From Dehalococcoidia bacterium (GTDB taxonomy: Bacteria; Chloroflexota; Dehalococcoidia; JACPQF01), in contig JAUSEJ010000878.1 of assembly GCA_030650265.1 (NCBI GenBank), positions 1 to 5,925 on the forward strand: DNA of 5,925 nucleotides. The letters run 5' to 3'. The first letter of the stretch is position 1. Each line of letters starts with the position of its first letter. The notes beneath the pieces were generated by a model. The model was not told the DNA's origin, did not search any database, and saw only the letters and a program-made list of their open reading frames with translations. A program made the translations under genes and the position numbers. Below, one piece after another: positions 2,947 through 5,925 of the stretch.

Positions 2947-5925
2947 TTATTCGACATGGACAACGCGTCCCTGACCATCGAAACTGGCAGCCCCGCGTCC
3001 CAAGAGTTGTGCAATTCCCATTCTCAGATTTTGATCTAGTGCCGACCCCGAGCGTTGGAAACCGAATAGTCGTGCTACTTCGCGCACTAGATCGTCCTCG
3101 GGGAGGCTGATTTGCTGACGCAACACTTCTAACGCAGCGTTAGCACTCTCCTCCGGGGGTATGTCTTCAGCATCACGTCTAGTTTGCTTGCCTTCGGATG
3201 GAATACGGAAGGACTCATACTGCGCGGGATCGACCGCCTCTGGCCAATAGAAGATTGAGGCGCCACACATGGTAGTACGCAATTTCAATGCAGCGCCGAC
3301 CTCTCGAATTCGCGCCTCAATCCGGCTACTCATCTTGGGCATGCCCCAGGCACTGATTATCCGTCGACACAATAGACCGTAACTAATGGGTCCCTCCTCG
3401 TTTGTGACCTGAGCGATCTGGGCGGCGATGGTCCGTGTTGTGGTCGGAAGATAGAACTGGTCTGGCCCCAGACTAACGCGTGGCAGCTCACAGGTCGAGT
3501 AAGGGACAGCGGCAGTCGCCATCGATTCCAACTGCAATGATGAAGAAGGAATCACGGCATTTGCTATAGTTAGAGATTGCTGCGGCACATTGGCATCTGG
3601 AACCGTCGATCGGGGCAAGACTGCTCCCGCGGTCTGCTGCCGAGCGGCAGCGATCGCCTCTTCGATGCGGTCAATTTCCCGTTTGGGATTCTCCCACCAG
3701 TCGGTCGACCAAACGCGGTGTATCTGCCAGCCCAATTGGCGCAAGACCGCCTCGCGGAGCTTGTCCCGGTCACGCGCCGTCCGGGCCTGATTATACATGG
3801 CGCCATCGCATTCGATACCCAGCAGGTATTGTCCCGGATGATCGGGGTCCACAACCGCGAGATCAAGGCGATACCCGGAGCAGCCAACCTGGACATCCAC
3901 GTCATGACCCCGTGCTCGTATATCGTGACACACCTGTTCTTCAAACAGCAAGTCAGGCCCGGAATCGGCCTTCGCCGGGCGCTGGCTGAACAGAGCTTGT
4001 TTGCCACGTTCGGCGTATTCAAGAAAGGCCTTCAGATCAGCTACCCCTTTGGCACTGGTGCGCGTGGAATCCAACTGGTCCGCTCTCAACGTGGAAAAGA
4101 CCAGCATTTCTTGTCGGGCACGGGACACGGCCACATTTAGACGTCGCCATCCGCCTTCCTTGTTCAGGGGGCCGAAGTTCATGCTTACCCTTCCCTGCGC
4201 ATCTGGCCCGTAGCCGATCGAGAACAAAATCACATCGCGCTCATCACCCTGGACGTTCTCGAGGTTTTTCACGAAGACCGGCTCAATGGCATCGGCCGTG
4301 AAGAAGCGCTCAAGGTCTTGTTCCAGAAGCAGATGCTCGTCGAGCAAATCTTCAATAAGCTTCTGCTGCACACTGCTGAAAGTCACCACCCCTATACTGA
4401 GCTGGCATAACTCCGGATCGCGCAGGCGCCGGAAGACTTCGGCAACAATCGCATCCGCTTCGGCACGGTTTTGCTTCGTCTTTCCGCGGTCATATACTCC
4501 TTCCACAGGGCGCCAATGCACCTTTGGTGTGAGGTCGTTCGGCGAGGGGAAGGTGAGGAGTCTATTGTCGTAGTACTGGCAATTGCTGAAGGCAATAAGG
4601 CTTTCGTGCTGACTACGATAGTGCCAGACCAGGTGCTCCTCCGGCATGCGAATCGCCAGACAGTCATCCAAGATACTCTCCAGGTCCGGTATTGCCATAC
4701 TCTCATCATCATCTTCGGGATTTATTGTCGTGAAGAAACTGGTCGGTGGCAACTGCTTGGGATCACCAACGATGAAGGCCTCCTTGCCGCGGGCAATAGC
4801 GCCAACTGCTTCGCAGGTCGGCACCTGGGATGCTTCATCAAAGATTACCAGATCGAAGGAGGTATGAGATGGATCGAGATACTGGGCCACCGAAATGGGG
4901 CTCATAAGCAGGCACGGCTTCAACCGGCTGAGGACATTCGGGATCTTCTGGAAGAGGCTGCGGAGGGCCATGTGGTTTTTTCGCCGCAATTCACGACCGA
5001 GAATGCCCATCTCTGAATTCTGCGCCGGATCACCCAGGGCGCGCGGCACACGTGCCGCCAGCCTGGCACGCACCTCGTCCCGAGTAAGCTGTGCAAAGGT
5101 TCTATCGAGTTCACGGAACTGCTGGATCTTGTTTTCAAATAGACCTCGTGCGAAGGATGACAAGGCCGGGTCTTTGGCAATTTCCTGCTCTGCCCAGGCC
5201 TGATACAAACCACGGACGAAAGCTGGCTCGAAATTGGCGTGGGTCAGCTTGCCTTGTTCATAGGGGGCAACTAAGGGCAGCAGCCTGGCCTCGACCGCTT
5301 GCGTTCGCATTCGTATCCAAACGCACCAGTCATGCAGGTTATCCAATCCCCCTTCCCAACAAGCAACGCGGGCCAATATTGCCGCAAAGCAACCGGGGGC
5401 ATCCTGGTAGTCCACTAGCGCCGTCTGGTCAATTAGCAGGAGTTGGCTCAGCGATTGCCATGCGGCCATGACTGCATTCCCGGCTTCGCAAAAGGCACCC
5501 AGTTGCTGGCCGAACGCACCGTCTGGTCCAAGTTGCTCGCGGTATTCCGTCATAATCTGCGCCCAGTGGTCGCGCAGGGCGCCCAAGCGCGCCGTGTCTT
5601 TCCCGGCAATTGCCGTTGCTTGTTTTCGTACGTTATTAGTCCATCGGCTGGCGCTGGTCAATTCATCCCAATTGGCATTGCCGTCAAGCCAGAGACCGCC
5701 GAACACCTCCCGCGCCCGATCGCTGGCGGAAGACAATACCGCCTCTTCCTCGTGCAGGCGTTGCAACTGCGTGAGTTCAGCCTCCAACTGATCGCCAGAG
5801 AGCCGGGCACCAGGTTTCAGAGCACTATGTAGGGCTTTCGAGACGCGACGCCGGCCCAAGATGCCGGGCAAGAACCAGGTCTGGTTGGCCCGGTGCAGGC
5901 TATCGATCAAACTGGCAGTATCCAG
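2947..5925 (-). CDS. Partial SF1 helicase with Vsr-like nuclease and DUF3320-like domains (Hhe-type defence protein)
   Basis: The frame is open to the window edge, so this is the C-terminal 992 residues of a much larger protein; TTG at 5910 is used only for numbering. SF1 motifs of the UPF1-like type are visible: Walker B/motif II DEAS at 358-361, motif III GDPKQLPP at 382-389, WHYRSQH at 429-435, ENVQGDERDV at 551-560, and motif VI LNVAVSRAR at 591-599. Walker A and motif I must lie upstream. Residues 1-300 are helical linker with no known motif. Residues 653-752 form a PD-(D/E)XK nuclease of the Vsr-like/MTES_1575 type: RLD at 681-683, ECDG at 700-703, RDRDKLRE at 713-720 and RVWSTDWW at 732-739. 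A Pro/Ala/Ser-rich linker (about 757-815) leads to a DUF3320-like tail (about 825-890). By family knowledge this architecture acts in anti-phage defence, probably unwinding and cutting foreign DNA. It ends in TAA. All visible motifs look intact. Confidence 0.9.
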   Translation of the reverse strand: MDTASLIDSLHRANQTWFLPGILGRRRVSKALHSALKPGARLSGDQLEAELTQLQRLHEEEAVLSSASDRAREVFGGLWLDGNANWDELTSASRWTNNVRKQATAIAGKDTARLGALRDHWAQIMTEYREQLGPDGAFGQQLGAFCEAGNAVMAAWQSLSQLLLIDQTALVDYQDAPGCFAAILARVACWEGGLDNLHDWCVWIRMRTQAVEARLLPLVAPYEQGKLTHANFEPAFVRGLYQAWAEQEIAKDPALSSFARGLFENKIQQFRELDRTFAQLTRDEVRARLAARVPRALGDPAQNSEMGILGRELRRKNHMALRSLFQKIPNVLSRLKPCLLMSPISVAQYLDPSHTSFDLVIFDEASQVPTCEAVGAIARGKEAFIVGDPKQLPPTSFFTTINPEDDDESMAIPDLESILDDCLAIRMPEEHLVWHYRSQHESLIAFSNCQYYDNRLLTFPSPNDLTPKVHWRPVEGVYDRGKTKQNRAEADAIVAEVFRRLRDPELCQLSIGVVTFSSVQQKLIEDLLDEHLLLEQDLERFFTADAIEPVFVKNLENVQGDERDVILFSIGYGPDAQGRVSMNFGPLNKEGGWRRLNVAVSRARQEMLVFSTLRADQLDSTRTSAKGVADLKAFLEYAERGKQALFSQRPAKADSGPDLLFEEQVCHDIRARGHDVDVQVGCSGYRLDLAVVDPDHPGQYLLGIECDGAMYNQARTARDRDKLREAVLRQLGWQIHRVWSTDWWENPKREIDRIEEAIAAARQQTAGAVLPRSTVPDANVPQQSLTIANAVIPSSSLQLESMATAAVPYSTCELPRVSLGPDQFYLPTTTRTIAAQIAQVTNEEGPISYGLLCRRIISAWGMPKMSSRIEARIREVGAALKLRTTMCGASIFYWPEAVDPAQYESFRIPSEGKQTRRDAEDIPPEESANAALEVLRQQISLPEDDLVREVARLFGFQRSGSALDQNLRMGIAQLLGRGAASFDGQGRVVHVE

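Noticed and set aside
3577..4140. Plus-strand open frames inside the helicase gene, including 4471-5016
   Set aside because: They lie opposite a gene with clear domain motifs, show no recognisable protein family and have no supporting ribosome binding site. They are antisense shadows.

Overview
The window is bacterial DNA of moderately high GC, and every gene I can support lies on the minus strand, so transcription runs from high to low coordinates. Clear Shine-Dalgarno sites (GGAGG or GGAG types), a near-consensus sigma-70 type promoter and a lipoprotein signal peptide point to a bacterium. The radical SAM enzyme suggests an anaerobic lifestyle. I cannot name the taxon from sequence alone.

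Layout in transcription order: (1) 5925-2947, the C-terminal part of a very large SF1 helicase that also carries a Vsr-like/MTES_1575-type PD-(D/E)XK nuclease domain and a DUF3320-like tail. Its N-terminus, including Walker A, lies outside the window. This is the architecture of single-protein anti-phage helicase-nucleases of the DUF4011-helicase-Vsr-DUF3320 (Hhe-like) kind. (2) 2946-2590, a 357-bp gene-free stretch. It has a strong promoter (TTGACT, 16 bp, TATAAT) 38 bp past the helicase stop, then a leader of about 285 nt with a 39-bp-period repeat and several small stem-loops. (3) 2589-1207, a radical SAM gene starting at TTG behind a strong Shine-Dalgarno. Its frame of 460 codons is interrupted once, at codon 281, by an in-frame UAG. 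(4) A 12-bp-stem hairpin in the next intergenic gap. (5) 1109-219, a 296-residue protein I do not recognise, with a glycine-rich motif and a Cys-rich C-terminus. (6) 71-1, the first residues of a lipoprotein gene running off the window.

The radical SAM gene and the 296-residue gene probably form one transcription unit, separate from the defence-type helicase, because a promoter sits between them. The most notable observation is the UAG inside the radical SAM frame. Both flanks are intact and in the same frame, and a 6-bp inverted repeat abuts the UAG on its 3' side. This could be a recent nonsense mutation, a sequence error, or programmed UAG decoding such as pyrrolysine. Against widespread UAG reassignment, the radical SAM frame and the 296-residue gene both appear to end in UAG. 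The second notable observation is the repeat-bearing leader upstream of that gene.
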